Source: Novosphingobium sp. NDB2Meth1 (GTDB lineage Bacteria > Pseudomonadota > Alphaproteobacteria > Sphingomonadales > Sphingomonadaceae). Taken from it: DNA of 64,000 nt. The stretch covers positions 434,001-498,000 of the forward strand of contig NZ_FPEH01000012.1 in the NCBI RefSeq assembly GCF_900117425.1, written 5' to 3'. How positions within the stretch are numbered: the stretch's first letter is position 1; each line of letters opens with the position of its first letter. Below, piece by piece: positions 63,321 to 64,000 of the stretch. Below the pieces are notes generated by a model. That model did no database searches. It had not been told where the DNA came from and worked only from the letters and a program-made list of their open reading frames with translations. The translations under genes were made by a program, and so were the position numbers.

Positions 63321-64000
63321 TTACGACCGATAGTCGGCGTTGATGGCGATGTAGCCGTGGGTGAGATCGCAGGTCCACACGGTGGCGCGGCCTTCGCCGA
63401 GGCCGAGATCGACCTCGATGCTGATCTCCTGTCCCTTGAGGTGCGCTGCGACGGGGGCTTCATCGTAGTCCGGCAGGGGCTGGCCTTGGCGCGCGGCCCA
63501 GGTGCCGCCGAAGCCGATGGAGAGGCGGTCGCGGTCCGCCGGTTCGCCGGCCTTGCCGACGGCCATGACGACGCGGCCCCAGTTGGCGTCCTCGCCCGCG
63601 ATGGCGGTCTTCACCAGCGGCGAGTTGGCGATGGCGAGACCGACGCGGCGGGCGCTCTCGTCGCTGACAGCGCCGCTCACGGCGACCGCGATGAACTTCT
63701 GCGCCCCTTCACCGTCGCGCACGACGAGGTGGGCGAGCTGGCGGCAGACATCGTGCAGCGCGGCGGCGAAGGCGTCGGCGCCGGGGCTGTCCGCCGAGAC
63801 CAGCGGGGCGTTGCCGGCTGCGCCGGTAGCAAAGGCAAGGACGGTGTCGCTGGTCGAGGTGTCGCTGTCGACGGTGATGCACGAGAAGGTGCGCTGGTTG
63901 GCGTCCGACAGGCAGGCCTGCAGGAAGGCCGGGTCGACTGCTGCATCGGTGAAGACATAGCCGAGCATGGTCGCCATGTCGGGCGCGATCATGCCGCTGC
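63321..64000 (-). CDS. argJ: ArgJ ornithine acetyltransferase/N-acetylglutamate synthase, C-terminal part (partial)
   Basis: The frame runs off the right edge of the window, so only the last ~226 codons are seen. At the edge the self-cleavage region [16 protein letters not shown] is present; the precursor is cut before the threonine of ATML, which becomes the nucleophile of the beta chain. The rest ([60 protein letters not shown]) is typical, ending [11 protein letters not shown]. It transfers acetyl groups between ornithine and glutamate in arginine synthesis. Confidence 0.97.
   Translation of the reverse strand, partial: SGMIAPDMATMLGYVFTDAAVDPAFLQACLSDANQRTFSCITVDSDTSTSDTVLAFATGAAGNAPLVSADSPGADAFAAALHDVCRQLAHLVVRDGEGAQKFIAVAVSGAVSDESARRVGLAIANSPLVKTAIAGEDANWGRVVMAVGKAGEPADRDRLSIGFGGTWAARQGQPLPDYDEAPVAAHLKGQEISIEVDLGLGEGRATVWTCDLTHGYIAINADYRS

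Overview
The window is GC-rich chromosomal DNA of an alphaproteobacterium, most likely of the Sphingomonadales (Novosphingobium/Sphingomonas type). The supporting signs are a DivL-type kinase with tyrosine in place of the phospho-accepting histidine, the order divL-tsaE-amgK-murU-addB-addA-trxA, two TonB-dependent receptors, Tat-exported molybdenum hydroxylase genes, and short palindromic repeats of the kind common in this order. Genus placement is inference. No rRNA, tRNA, CRISPR array or intact transposon was recognised.

Layout. (1) 1-9361, + strand: methylated-amine catabolism. It holds the 3' part of a dimethylglycine/sarcosine dehydrogenase-type gene, a Rieske glycine-betaine-type monooxygenase (gbcA-like), heterotetrameric sarcosine oxidase soxBDAG, a prolyl-tRNA editing protein and L-serine dehydratase. 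From soxD onward each gene overlaps the next. Together they would convert betaine to dimethylglycine, sarcosine, glycine and, through serine, pyruvate. (2) 9.4-13.9 kb: a YtcJ-type amidohydrolase, a DUF6454-like protein and glycerol kinase. (3) 14-23 kb: a tryptophan-tryptophylquinone (TTQ) amine dehydrogenase operon mauBEDA-cytochrome c-xdhC-mocA on the minus strand. It lies head-to-head with a TetR gene and an iorAB-type molybdenum hydroxylase on the plus strand. This suggests a periplasmic amine-to-aldehyde-to-acid route. (4) 23.1-24.1 kb: a repeat-rich stretch with no convincing gene. (5) 24.2-29.4 kb: a TonB receptor and a TPR-sulfotransferase. (6) 29.4-32.1 kb: an AT-richer patch with a PD-(D/E)XK nuclease-like protein and a TIR-like protein, probably acquired and possibly defensive. 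(7) 32-47.5 kb: a second TonB receptor, housekeeping and stress genes (folE, ftsB-like, katG, peroxiredoxin), and a KefB-type antiporter whose reading frame runs without a stop into a MarR regulator, across two strong palindromes. (8) 47.6-62.4 kb: ahcY behind a 22-bp operator-like palindrome, then divL, tsaE, the MurNAc-recycling pair amgK-murU, addB, addA and trxA, followed by an M28 peptidase whose ribosome binding site lies in a long hairpin. (9) 62.5-64 kb, minus strand: an inositol-monophosphatase-family gene and the 3' part of argJ.

The main candidates for new biology are the TTQ dehydrogenase/molybdenum hydroxylase gene set without a nearby mauG, the antiporter-MarR continuous frame with operators inside it, the TIR/nuclease island, the hairpin at the M28 peptidase start, and a perfect 29-bp inverted repeat at 9.4 kb.
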